Positions 11,425 through 22,075 of a DNA stretch of 64,000 bases are shown here, piece after piece; the stretch's first letter is position 1, and each line of letters starts with the position of its first letter. The DNA lies in the NCBI GenBank assembly GCA_964019415.1, contig OZ025868.1:15560578-15624577 (forward strand), read 5' to 3'. The position numbers and the translations under genes were made by a program. Below the pieces are notes generated by a model, which saw only the letters and a program-made list of their open reading frames with translations, did no database searches and was not told where the DNA came from. The stretch comes from Ianthella basta. Lineage: Eukaryota > Porifera > Demospongiae > Verongiida > Ianthellidae.

Positions 11425-11974
11425 TCTATATATATAAAGAGTTGAGCAGAACGGTTGTTCGCGAAGTCCTCCCGCGAGCAACGACGCATGGACACCAAAC
11501 TTTCCCAGATTATGGAAGTCAGACTCGGTCTCGATCTAAGGGGGGCGACGTGCGCGAAGAAGCCCCTGCCGAGGAGCGCGCGGGAAAACCTCCAAACGAC
11601 CGTCCGCCATCCTGGATTTACGGAGAAAATATACGGTTTTCCGCGTACGCTCCTATGCTGCCAATACAAAAGAACAACCCCAACCGTTGTTCGCGAACTC
11701 CTCACGCGAACGTCGACGAAACGTGCCCAAACGTTCCCAGCCGTGGCACGCTGTACCTCACATCAATATAAGGTGGTAGACGTGCTAAAATAAGCTGCTG
11801 CCGAGGAGCGCGTGGTGAAAATCCAGAATGAACCGACCGTCGGCCATCTTGGATCTGCGAAAAACGTACAGGACCCCTCTACAGGACGCACTAGCCCACA
11901 CTGCAGGAAACACTCGACCACTTTACAGTTTACCCTCCTACAGGGCCTGCCGAAGACGGGGGCCCTGCAGCTAG
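11425..11974 (+). mobile_element. Helitron-like non-autonomous element 2, head-to-tail with element 1
   Basis: It starts TCtatatatataaagag directly after the CTAG of element 1 and ends CTAG at 11971-11974 followed by T. A GC-rich imperfect hairpin lies just upstream (gggcctgccgaagacggg...). Its first about 430 bp are homologous to 10101-10540. The tandem head-to-tail arrangement is typical of Helitrons. The open frames inside (e.g. 11301-11771) cross the element boundary and are not genes. Confidence 0.7.
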
Positions 11975-12521
11975 TATATGATTATAATGACAAAGTAGAC
12001 GTCACAACGTTGCACAATGTTGTTACTGTAACTTACACCATTTGCCTTATCATTTGAAATTGGACAAACATTCTGAAACCGACTGTAAGGCTTCCCCGTA
12101 GCTACCTACCCATGAGATTCAGTACACCATTTATGATTGGAATCAAACCAATCAACCCTGACACTCGTGACTCCACCAACACCACTGACACACTGTCATA
12201 ATTCGCCACACATAGCACTTACCAATGATCCACTGACGGAGATCACAAGCCGAGACTCCAAGACCGCGTGTTGTGATCAGATTCGACTGTCGTTCGTTCC
12301 ACCTCCACCTCAAAAGAACGTAGGCCGATGTAGTTACAAGTAGTCCTGTCGTACTCACTTACAGACACCGAAAAAGAATCAGCTCTCGGTCCTCGCCTAG
12401 CTCGTCCGATATATTTAACCCTCGAGAATAAATCTGTTCTGCCTCACTGCGGAGTAGAGTATGCCCACATAGACAAACTCGTTTGTCTGTGGTCCCCACG
12501 ACGTGCGTGCCCCAGTTTGTC

Positions 12522-12547
12522 TGACGTCATGCAATCTCCAAATTAGG
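12522..12547. promoter_or_regulatory. CRE plus CArG box composite
   Basis: A palindromic CRE (TGACGTCA, 12522-12529) is followed nine bases later by CCAAATTAGG (12538-12547), a perfect CC(A/T)6GG CArG box. The pair recurs at 24587-24608, 41216-41241 and 54577-54598, with a decayed form at 36453. CRE and CArG sites bind CREB and SRF in animals; function here is inference. Confidence 0.4.
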
Positions 12548-12740
12548 AGACAGATTGGTAACACAATCCTTGTATCCCGAAATAGAACAATTACACTGTT
12601 AGTAGGAAATATGACGTCATTAATTAAATGTCATGTTGTCAAGTGCAATGCACAGCATATATACATCACACACACATTGAGGGGAGTTTGGGGTGGTTTG
12701 TAAAGTACAGAGGAGGTGGTGGTCACTGTAGTGGGGCTAG

Positions 12741-13003
12741 CTACACCACGGAGGGCTGCACTAGTTTGCTGCTGATTTCTCGAATGATGGTCTGGTAGAC
12801 ATCAACATCTCCCTGCATGTGGAGTGGCTCCAGGTTAATGTGGCCATTGGAAGTTTGACTGAGGACAATCTTGAGCACTGTGCTGTTGTACTGTACGAGG
12901 AACTCACTTGGGGACACACGGTGGTGGGAGAGGCCGATGTTAGTCAGCACAGCATCCAGCTGGTTGCAAGCAGCTGACAGATACGCCTCAGTGGAGGGAG
13001 GGG
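12741..13003 (-). pseudogene. SIK-like gene C-terminal exon (copy L)
   Basis: The acceptor is cctccccag; entry is phase 1. It reads PPSTEAYLSAACNQLDAVLTN and ends SSKLVQPSVV with a stop at 12741-12743. The phase fits the donor after NMEAPG in the preceding exon type. The core (SEFLVQYNSTVLKIVL ... YQTIIREISSKL) has a strand-strand-helix look reminiscent of a KA1-type tail, but this is uncertain. The exon is open and conserved at 41435-41708 with a two-residue deletion. Upstream exons of this copy are disrupted. Confidence 0.6.
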
Positions 13004-13117
13004 CTGGGGAGGAGAGGGAGGAGGAATGAACAATCTACTCAAAAAGTATTAAGAGTCATTTTGGCAGATATGGAGCTACCACTCTAAGAACACTACGTAG
13101 TGCTGTCTACCTAGACA

Positions 13118-13376
13118 CTAGTCCAGTGCAGTGGAATACTCACACACGCCCCCTGACACACCCACCTGGTGCCTCCATGTTGCTCTGACCATGCATGGGA
13201 TACCCCCTCTTGTGCCACTCGCAGCTGCACCCAAAATGGGCAGGTGGGCTCCTAAGTACTGGGTCATCATCGACTGTGGTGGCGGTGCAGGTGCACCAAT
13301 CGAGGGCTTTTGAGAGCTGTTTCCTGATGAGGTGGGTGACGCCCTTCCAGACATGTGGCCCTGAGTAAGGCTCCCC
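13118..13376 (-). pseudogene. SIK-like S/P-rich exon, frame disturbed (copy L)
   Basis: The 3' end in one frame gives MHGQSNMEAPG followed by a donor, homologous to the exon ends at 56211 and 57351. The more protein-like 5' part (SGRASPTSSGNSSQKPSIGA) is in a different frame. A frameshift inside the exon is the simplest reading. The same arrangement is present at 41810-42030, so it precedes the segmental duplication. Confidence 0.4.
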
Positions 13377-13377
13377 T

Positions 13378-14395
13378 GGCGCTCCGGGCTAGTGTCTCCA
13401 CCACTACGCTGGATGATGTTGAGCTGCTACAGTTGGCATTGGAGGTGCAGAAGAGAGGTTGGAGGGCAATGCACAGCATAGCAGGACACATGACAAATGA
13501 CGTAAACGTAATTCATTCTCTCCAACCTCATGTTGAAATTCAGTCACTATGACAAACTTGTTGAATGATGTATATAGCAATACATGAAACATGGAGTTTG
13601 GATATGTATTATGCAGTATTTAGCGATATACTTCAACTTGTGTAGTTTCATTAGGCGCTATGGCAACAAATCCATAGTTTAGTGAGCTACGTACAACTGA
13701 CTTGTAGTTTGAAACATTCTGAAGAATAGCCGTTTACTTCGGGGTTAAGGTTAGCCATTGAGCACGTCTGAGATATACGAGACATGCACAGGAACTCAGA
13801 CATTTCCTGTTGTCAACAATAGAGCCTCTTGTTAGCCCCTTGTTAGTTGCTAACGTACCAACACAATGGGATATTGGCTGCTGTGCTATATACCTTCAAT
13901 CTAGTGGTACGCACAAATCTTCCTAGTTTTACTAGCGTCTACCGTCAGAACTTGGGAAAGACATTCATTGTTGATTCACTTATAGTTCACTTTCAAAAAG
14001 GTAACAATCCAGTTATGTTGTGACACTCACAGGTGCTAATCTACCTAAACACACTCAGGTGCTTCACATCCTCATCAGGAAATACATTACACTGTTGCCA
14101 TTAAATGAATACAACTAACGCTAACACAACTCTTTTGTAGCATTCCACCCAGTTTAATGCTAGCTCCTGACATTCTCCTAATACTAGCAAATTGCTACTT
14201 TCAATGAACTCATTAAGTGACACCATCAGCAGTTCACACCCTACAAGCATCGCACACCATTACCAGGAGAGCAGACACACCTTCTGGGACTGTGCCACTT
14301 GTTCCTGCAGGGACATTGGGGTGGCAAGGTCAGAGAGATGGCCACTGGCATGGGGGGCTTCCCCCTATGCTTCCCTGAACCGCACCCACACCAGA
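13378..14395. other. Spacer within the SIK-derived region
   Basis: 13378-13450 resembles the Q-rich SIK exon (LQQLNIIQRSGGDTS-like on the minus strand). The rest shows no supported ORF. Most of it is duplicated at 42040-42685. Confidence 0.4.
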
Positions 14396-14397
14396 CA

Positions 14398-14640
14398 TTA
14401 GACTGTAGATCCACTCATCTGACCGGAGCCATCAATCATGGCCAACTGGTTTGTGTTGGTGTGGCGCACTTGCATCATCTGCTGGTATTCATTCGGCTTC
14501 CATGCACCATCAGAAACACGTCTGTGAGCAATGCGGCTGTGGCAACAAACACTGCCACCCTGGGGAGTGGGGAGTCCCAGCGCTGAGTAGATTGAATCTA
14601 AATTGGAAATGGAAGTGGACACAGCATTACCCCTGACAGA
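14398..14640 (-). pseudogene. SIK: SIK-like exon carrying the RRVSDG phosphosite (copy L)
   Basis: The minus strand reads HRRVSDGAWKPNEYQQMMQV. The RR.SDG core matches the conserved PKA/14-3-3 site in the C-terminal half of SIK kinases. This is independent support, with the UBA and kinase pieces, that the repeated gene is SIK-like. A stop follows at 14398. A degraded form with VSDGVW occurs at about 61680-61745. The copy at 42688-42930 is identical. Confidence 0.6.
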
Positions 14641-14691
14641 TGGCTACTGTTCAGTTTTCACTTGATTGTAAGTTGTGTGGTATTCCATTGG

Positions 14692-14870
14692 TACACAGTG
14701 GAACCTGTCTAAGGTGGTCGCTGTACAAGGCAGCCGCTTTACTAAACAGTCAGCCTCCTTGGACCCAAATAGCACTAATACATTGCAATCTACCTCTGTA
14801 GGGCAGCCACCTCTCTGTAAAGGCCATTAAAGCTTGCCATAAGCGGTTGTCTTAGACAGGTTCCACTGTA
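14692..14870. mobile_element. MITE with 17-bp inverted repeats (cagtggaacctgtctaa)
   Basis: Left end cagtggaacctgtctaag and right end cttagacaggttccactg are reverse complements, next to TA/TACA. About 180 bp, no ORF, probably a pogo/Tigger-like deletion derivative. The same sequence is at 42982-43160. The core gaacctgtct also occurs in every unit of the 54-bp minisatellites. Confidence 0.8.
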
Positions 14871-15173
14871 CAATGCAACACTTCAACATTATGCAATACT
14901 TGACCAAGTGTGTACGTTCACACTGGTATCTTACAGTGCAAGCACAAAACATGGTATCATTAAATGAAGTCACCTGATAGCCTTACACAGCTTGCATGTA
15001 AGTGATTAATACAGTTCAAACGCTAATGGAATGTACATATTAAACTGATTACGAAGATTCATTCATCAGTGGTGTGACCATCAAAAGAACCCAGAGCAAA
15101 CATCTCCCCATGTCTATGAGCCCACACACACTCCTTTGGTGGCCACAGAGATACAGCGTAACACAATTACCTA

Positions 15174-15420
15174 TTAAGAAGAATGTGCGTGCCATGTCTT
15201 CTCCGACTCACGAGGAGGGCGGTGGTGAAGTGGCTGAGGGTGCATTAGCTCGTTTTGAACAATCACATTGGGTGTGGCACCGAGTCTACTGGCCGACCCG
15301 TCCACTTCAGCCCCTCCCTCTGCCCCGCCCACTCCCTGCTGCATGCCCTCCTCTGCCAACTGGGTGAGATGCTGCAACTGATCAGGTGTGGGGGGAATCC
15401 CCACAATGGTTTGTTCGCAG
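15174..15420 (-). pseudogene. SIK-like internal exon (copy L)
   Basis: An open frame on the minus strand, TIVGIPPTPDQLQHLTQLAE, followed by G/A-rich sequence and LMHPQPLHHRPPRE, ends near a possible donor (taggtaatt). The composition suits the disordered region between UBA and phosphosite. It is conserved without change at 43464-43710. The exon assignment is by position only. Confidence 0.4.
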
Positions 15421-15503
15421 CCAGCTAGCTAGGAAGTTGCCAGCACTTGGGTTGGGACCTGTGGAGATGTATGTGCATGTGTGTGTGTATGTGCGCATGT
15501 GTA

Positions 15504-15963
15504 TTATGTGGGGAGCGAGAGTGTAGGAGGCAAGGGATGGCAGTGATCTAACAATGCGGGCACTGCTGGAGTGCTAGCATACAGAGCACTACAAACACAT
15601 TCACAGATTGAACAAGTCACAGGTTCTGAAAATACTGTAGTACAGGTCACAAATATGCCCCTACTGCAGTACCTGACACGAGAACACACTGAACAAACTC
15701 CAACTTCCTCTTCCGCTCCCTCACCAGTAATCTCTATAGGGCTTCTCCTCAACTCCTCCCCTGGACCCATTGCCCCTCCCTCCATCAATAGTGAGCCAAC
15801 CATTGCAGTGGGGTGGGCAGTACTAGGGTCAATGACAATGCGGGGTGGCTGCAACATTGTCGGAGGCTGGGTCGCCTAGCAACAAGCTTCCCCTTGGACC
15901 ACTGCTCAAGTAGCATGTAGTAGATAGCAGCAAAGTCATTGTACATCTTATCATCAACAGCCT
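15504..15963 (-). pseudogene. SIK: SIK UBA second-half exon, frameshifted (copy L)
   Basis: After the acceptor cacatag (15964-15965) the strand reads AVDDKMYNDFAAIYYMLLEQ and then WSKGKLVARRPSL. This is the second half of the SIK UBA domain (family pattern NHFAAIYFLL.E). At 15861-15864 one base is missing relative to 30517-30520, throwing the PTMLQPPRIV continuation out of frame. The identical lesion at 44151-44156 shows that it predates the duplication. Confidence 0.7.
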
Positions 15964-16119
15964 ATGTGAAGATCAAGAGGGAGAGAAAGTGAAGGGTAGC
16001 ACAAAGGGCTATTCTAGCATACAGTCTACACTCTTACTGTCTTCATGCACTCTCCCTCCAAACCCCTTCTTCTTCATCACTGCATGCTCTCGCTACACAC
16101 TCCAGCTCACTCTCTTGAC

Positions 16120-16260
16120 TTCATTGAACGCATCTGCATGCGTCGCTCCATTTCTTTCCTTGGCTCTCCCCCCACCCCCCAGCCCCACCCTTCCTCTTAG
16201 CCATCATCCACTTGTGTGTGAGCACCACGGTCAGAGGCTGACACATTGTACAAGGTCCAC
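16120..16260 (-). pseudogene. SIK kinase-end remnant (copy L)
   Basis: The reverse strand reads QPLTVVLTHKWMMAKRKGG, matching the end of the kinase domain. A frameshift and a deletion of the VYEDNGMVQWCEP segment follow. The 5' part of the exon and the kinase exon proper are absent. Confidence 0.6.
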
Positions 16261-16534
16261 AAACTACATCCAGGCTATCTTGACTGCTGCATCATTTGAT
16301 TGATGTGTCTTCAGCAGTAAAGGGGTGGGGTCCTCAGAGGGCGTGGTCAAGGGGCGGGGCCACCATGAGGAGTGAGACCTGATGCACAGAACAAGGTAGA
16401 GGGTACCACTGGCCATCTTACAATGAACAAAGTGCTCTTACACTAGCTTGATGGGTATTGCAATATTTCGCTGTCAGTAAGATTCACAACTTTCACGAAT
16501 GCAGCAGTCACAAATATTTCTATCACGACCATTT

Positions 16535-17063
16535 ATGTACCGTATTTGTCCATCTAGAAGCTGGGCTCAATAGAGGCTGGGGCTCAAATAGAAGCCGGGT
16601 TCAAACGGATGCTGGGTCAGTCTGGAATCCACACACAGACACTCTTCAGCATCTGAGCGGCATGCTTTAGGTACGAATCAAACACAGTGCAACGTGTGGT
16701 GACTGATTGGACTCCCCTAAGCAGTAGTGTTGTCCAAGAGAAAGCACACCACGTACTTCTTCCTGCATCTAAAGGTCTGAAGTGAGCGTAGAAGAGCCGT
16801 GAAAGAAGCCGCTGTGAGGGAGGTGGGTGTCACTAGATCAGACCGAATTGTGATGTTGTTGACTTCTGAGGACTCGTGCCTTCTAGAAAGAGCTCAACGC
16901 GTGCAGACATCAATGGTAGCCATTTTTATTTTTATCTCAGATTTTATACAGTAAACATGGCTAGGTAATCATTTTATTTTGTACAGATTTTTAATAAAGG
17001 CTGGGACAAAACCTCTTAAAGGAAATAGATGCCCGGGCCTCTATTCAGACAAATAAGGTACAT
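16535..17063. mobile_element. MITE with atgtacc.tatttgtc inverted ends
   Basis: The left end atgtaccgtatttgtcc and right end gacaaataaggtacat form an imperfect inverted repeat of about 16-27 bp. The interior has repeated 'gaggctggggctcaaatagaa'-like segments. An identical copy is at 44827-45355, and a fragment of the family (gtctgaatagaggccc) is at 63869-63884. No transposase. Confidence 0.65.
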
Positions 17064-17248
17064 AGAAATAGGCATTGCTAGTGGTATAAAACAATAGTAG
17101 CATGGTACCATAGAAAGATGGCAGAATAGTGACAATGACTGAAGCGCTTGCTTGCTGGATTTAGGAAGCCATGCCAGCTAAGTCCAATGTACACCAGTGT
17201 ACCCGACAGTGTCTTACACCATACGTATATCTGTGTGTACAGAATACA

Positions 17249-19838
17249 CTAATACAAACCTCCTTCTCGTAGTTTCCTTAGCATGAAGGCAGCAAACTTG
17301 TTCATCTTTTTGTAGCTTGTCTTCTCAGAAGCAATTCTGAACACTTCTGTCACTGTTTCCTCATCTGCATCCTCTTTGAGATAGTTCAAGAGGACAGCGT
17401 TACCTTCCTCCCTACTCTTTGACCTATGGATGTCACTCTCAACACTCTCTGGAACTAGCTCCAATGCTCTCAGCTCAGCTGCAATTGCTTTGCAGTTCAT
17501 TTCTTTGAGAAACCTCTCAGCATGTTTCTGAACAACCTGCGCAAGTGTGGCTGAACCACAAGAGAGATGTAAGTGGTGAAGCAGCCAGTAATGCATGCGT
17601 GAGACCTAGGTAGGCTTGAACAAATAATAGTATGCTGGTCAGAGCCTGAACCACACACAATCCAGTGCACAGTCCGAGCTAGTACAAGGCCCCAACACAC
17701 CTTAGAGGATAGTCATGAGGGAAAGAAGTACGGAGACACTCCACACAGCTCACCTTCACAGACGGGTGGACTCCTCTCTGTAGCAAATGCTCCTCCACTC
17801 ACAGCTGGAGCAGAACTGGAGACAGGTCTGAAGGGACCACTCACAGCTACCGTCTGAGAAGAGGAGGTGGAGGCAGCACAAACACTAGCACACATGACGA
17901 GAGCAGCACTTGCCTCCTCCAGACAGCGCACCACACAGCACCTTCACTCAACACACACCACTGCACACTTACCTGGTGAGCTCCTCCCACTTCTGATACA
18001 ATATTGCCTCTGAGCTTAACCATAGTGCATTCTACTTCAGAGTGGCCCAAGGCATCCAACAGGGTCTTCCAGGTCACACTGCTACCGTGCTCCAACCAGT
18101 AGCTCAGGGTCTCCATATATCGATCATCGTCATTTGGGAATTGTTGCCCAAGACCATCGAGTGTGCTCTTCTTCATGCCAAGAGCCAGTCCAACTCTCTT
18201 CCAGTGTCTCCCTTGGATGTAAGGTAGGACAAGTGTGACTACATCCCCATGGTCAGGACGCTGGCCCAAGACCTGCTCCTTTATAGTCTGTCCACCAAGG
18301 ATACTCAAGAAAACCTCCTTAACCTCCTGTCCCCCTACGTTCAACTTACACACACTGCTCAGCACATTATAAGCAGACATGAGGCCAGTAGAATGCTTAC
18401 TGAGGACGTCAGGAGGTATATTTGCCCACACTCCTGGACCTCCACCCGCCCCCTCAATCAATGCAGCTATGTCATGGAGTTCAAACTGCCGAGCTAGGTC
18501 AAGAGGACTTAGACCATTTGGGAAGTTTTCATTGATTGTTTCCTTAAACACAGGGTGGGACAACAGCTTGGTAATGAATAAGGTGTGGTCCGTGGTACCA
18601 TTTCGAATGCCACCTATGACAAACCCCATTTCAAAGCATTTCAATGACAGCAGCGACAACTGTAAAGGATACAAGGCAATGTCATCTGGTATACCAAGCT
18701 GGTTTAAGAAGGTAACACCTCCACCTTCACCGAAATAGTATTTGGCACTTTTCATAGCTGCTGGCATGGCACAGGCTTCAGAGGTAACTAGTTCACTGAA
18801 CTGGTCTTCCAAGAATACACTGTCTCCAGATATGGCACACAAACACAGCACTTTGTGTGCATCAACCAGACCACTAGTGATCAAGGTTGCTAAAGCACCC
18901 CTCAGCCCTTCTCTACTGCTCTCAATGCTACATGCCTCACAGAACTGGCTCAGCTTGCTGGCATGACCGCCAACAAAGCATTGCTCAAGTGTAGACACCG
19001 AATGAGTGTCTCTGTCAGTGATACCTTTCACTGCATTCACATCACATCCTCTGCCTACCAACACCTTAAACACTTCCACATGACCACCTACAGCTGCAGA
19101 ATGCAGAACAGTCGCACCATTACTGTTCACTACATCAATAGGACACCCTTCCGCCAACATGGCCTCAACAGTCTCCACATGTCCCTTAAGGGCTGCTTGA
19201 TGAAGTGGAGTCCCAATATTACCAGCAACCACTGACTTGGTTGCACCTAGTTTGATCAGTTTACAAACTGCTTCTGTTCTACCACAACCAGCAGCATCAT
19301 GGAGGGGAGTACAGCCATCTACTGAAACTGCATTCACATCACACCCTCTGCCTACCAACACCTTAATTACTTCAACATGACCACCTTGAGCTGCAAAATG
19401 CAGAACAGTCGCACCATTACTGTCCACTACATCAATAGGACACCCTTCTACCGACATAGCTTCAACAGTCTCCACATGTCCATTAAGGGCTGCTTGATGA
19501 AGTGGAGTCCCACAATTACCAGCAACCACTGATTTAGTTGCTCCCATTCGAATCAGCTCTCGAACTGCCTTTGTCTGTCCCATTGCAGCAGCCCAGTGCA
19601 GTGGAGTGAGCCCACTACCATCAACTGAGTCTACATCACATCCCCTCCTGATGAGAAGCCTCATTGTGGTCACATGACCACCCTCTGCTGCCCAATGCAA
19701 TAAAGACTCCCCTTCATCAACAACTCTGTATAACAGGTATACAGCTGTTACAATTGTGACAGCCAAGGTTACTAAAGCTGTGTAAAAGATCCATATAATA
19801 TTCACTAGTAGAGCAGTTGCAGCAGGTGACTGGTCCAT
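17249..19838 (-). CDS. ANK gene 2: membrane helix, 7 ankyrin repeats, DEATH, CARD-like
   Basis: Exons 19838-17973, 17853-17754 and 17550-17249 join with GT-AG sites in phases 0 and 1, giving about 755 aa. Residues 9-38 (LLVNIIWIFYTALVTLAVTI...) are hydrophobic and replace the first ankyrin repeat of the other genes, predicting a membrane anchor. Ankyrin repeats run to about residue 270, then the conserved middle region. A DEATH domain (RHWKRVGLALGMKK ... TWKTLLDALGH) ends exon 1. Exon 2 is the S/P linker. Exon 3 (VVQKHAERFLKEMN ... SREEGNAVLLNYLKEDADEE) looks like a CARD or other death-fold helix bundle; the exact class is uncertain. It ends EGGLY with a TAG stop. Its paralogue is gene 4. Confidence 0.82.
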
Positions 19839-19885
19839 CTGTACAGTTTGTAAGTCTCTTTACAGAGCAAGAGAAGTAAGGGAAA
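19839..19885 (-). promoter_or_regulatory. Conserved 5' leader of ANK gene 2
   Basis: The leader ctctgtaaagagacttacaa / actgtacag abuts the ATG and is identical to that of gene 4, with a pyrimidine tract upstream. It may be a 3' splice site or an initiator region. Confidence 0.45.
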
Positions 19886-20089
19886 AGGAATCTCAAGTGC
19901 ATGAGGCAGGATTGAAATGTTCCATGAACACAACGAGTGATATTCAGAACACATGACCATGGATGTGTGTGTTATTGTCAACTATTTACTATTACTGCAA
20001 TTTCAAACATCAAATGAGAATTGTGAGTGAGCCCCACTCAAATGTGAAATTGAGGGCCGTCATCATTAATTTGCTGACACTATGCTTGT

Positions 20090-20463
20090 CTGTACCTTCC
20101 CCAATATTGCAATGTGTAAATGGCCATCGTCTGCACCACCAGACAGTACAAGGAGGTTCAGAGATGTGGTCACAGCCGGTGAAAGTGTTTGTGATCTACG
20201 TAATAGCTTGTCTCAGTGGCTGGAGTGCTGCTGCTTAGAGGAGCATCTCACCAAAGGTAAGTACAAGTCAATAGCATGGTGTGCTGTCTGTTCACTTGGA
20301 CATATAATGGTTCTTGTTACGGAAACACTTATACTATTCTCGTCTATAGTCATAAGAATACAGTTGAGGCATTCCTTCTAATTCCAGCCCTGTTCTATTT
20401 GAATGAGAATTGTCACCACCTGCTGATCATGCAAAATGACAGAACTAATAGTAGTGGGTATTA
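20090..20463. repeat. ANK-gene upstream flank repeat (copy 2)
   Basis: Matches 49690-50060 over its length and 8760-9020 over the right two thirds. A plus frame (RRFRDVVTAGESVCDLRNSL) precedes a strong plus donor (aaaggtaagt). A two-base difference near the would-be acceptor changes the frame between copies, so no gene is called. Confidence 0.6.
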
Positions 20464-20599
20464 GTAGCCTCCATTTCTAGGTAGATTCGGGGGTTCATGG
20501 TACACAAATTTGGGGGTGCCCGTATTTACGTGACAATGACATGAGTTCTCTTTGCTTTTATTACAAGCTTCAGCCAATTCTAATTCCAGGCCTGTTCTA

Positions 20600-21060
20600 C
20601 TGTACTGATTAGAAATACTATACCATAAAACCGCACACCAAACGCTGGCGACCGCACGCGCGCGTACGTGTTATGCGGGTACGCGCAGTTACGCGCACTT
20701 GTAAGCACAATTCTTTATACAAAATTCTTGTAACGGCAAGGGCTTTTAAACAGGCTTTTCTCTTCTGAAATTGACATAAAGCCGTCGACGCTCGATCAGA
20801 TACGATGCATCTTCGTTCTGTATTAAGTTTCGTTCGCTACGTCATTGCGTACAAGGCATTAACACCTATTACCTAGTCACGCATAGATGCTGCCGCCTGC
20901 GTCCATTTTTACTATGACGTCAGAGCGATGACGAAACAGCGGCCCTTATACACGTATTGAAGTGTTAGCTTTGCGCTTACTCGCGCATACCCACACGCTG
21001 CTCGCACGTAGGTGCAGTCTGAACGCACTCACTATGGTACAGTATTTCTAATCAGTACTG
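20600..21060. mobile_element. 461-bp TIR element, CpG-rich interior
   Basis: The ends (ctgtactgattagaaatact at left, reverse complement at right with two differences) are flanked by TA at 20598-20599 and 21061-21062. It is absent from the paralogous segment at about 49998, where flanking sequence is continuous. The interior is unusually rich in CG dinucleotides and contains a CRE-like tgacgtca. No ORF. A Tc1/mariner-type MITE is the likely class. Confidence 0.8.
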
Positions 21061-21349
21061 TATTTGAATGAGAATTGTGATCATGCAAAATGACAGAACT
21101 AATAGCAGTGGTTAGTACTGACTATCACACCCAGTCTTGAGAACAAAACTGGAAAGTTCTAACTGTGCAACATTGCCTGTTTAGGGGAAAACCTGCTGCC
21201 AAGTAGCTGAAGCAGGTGTTTGGTCCACTTGTCCCATTTACAGGAAGACTCTCATGTATGGTGCGATAGACTTGTTACATGAACACACACACACACATGA
21301 ACATGTGTTCCTATACATATGCACAAAACAATGCATGGGTTGAAAGAGG

Positions 21350-22075
21350 ATATTTGAGTATGTAGTGGATGACTGACGTCACCACACACATCATGCGAGT
21401 GATGTCACGTCCTCACTACCATCGTGTGTCATGACGGGAAAGACAGCAGAATTTAAGGACTGTTAGTGAACTGCCACTAGGGCACTCTTATAGGTTTTCA
21501 TGTGCATGGTTTAGTAGTAATGGATCATTGTCAACACGACTCCTCATCCTGCGCTACATTGGTGACCTGGACATGATCATTAACCACGCAACCTACAACC
21601 TATCTCTCAAGAGTCCCTATCGCGACCAGTTACTAACGCGGAACTCCCTTTTTCAAGCTGAAAACCTGCAGGTCACGGACACTGCCTCGCCTCTGTTGGG
21701 CACGGCAACGGACGCTACCTCGCCACCATGGTTTACAGGTACAGCTCGGCCTTCACGCTACTCCGAGACAGTCCGGCCTTACCACCTCCTCTCCAGCCGC
21801 CACCATTGTCCATCTGCCAGCTCGGCCTATCATTGCCCTATCTGGCCCACAACAGCCTTCCACCAGCCTGACCATTCCCTACTTGGCCTGTACCCCCTGT
21901 CCACCTGCCCACTTGGTCCCCATCGGCCCCTCGCCAGCCCATCTGGTCTTTCAACCCCCCCCCCCCAGTGGCCTGCCTCATTGGCCCACTTGCCCACCCA
22001 TTGGTCCTTAGCTGCCCCAGCTTTGCCTGCGCTCAGCCCCCTCATGACCTCAAGTTGCACACCCCATGAGTACAT
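21350..22075. other. Copy-specific insertion with a P/S-rich open frame
   Basis: This stretch is missing from the partner segment (compare 50300-50365). It holds a 204-codon plus frame (21528-22142) starting MSTRLLILRYIGDLDMII, then becoming P/S-rich. The frame runs past the insertion boundary, has no splice or homology support, and contains a poly-C run. I do not recognise it. Confidence 0.35.

Noticed and set aside
10230..11793. ORFs of 80-156 aa inside the Helitron-like elements
   Set aside because: No Rep or helicase motifs, and some cross the element junction.
20082..20381. Plus-strand exon candidate RRFRDVVTAGESVCDLRN with donor
   Set aside because: A two-base difference at the putative acceptor side breaks the frame between copies 2 and 3, and copy 1 diverges upstream of the donor.
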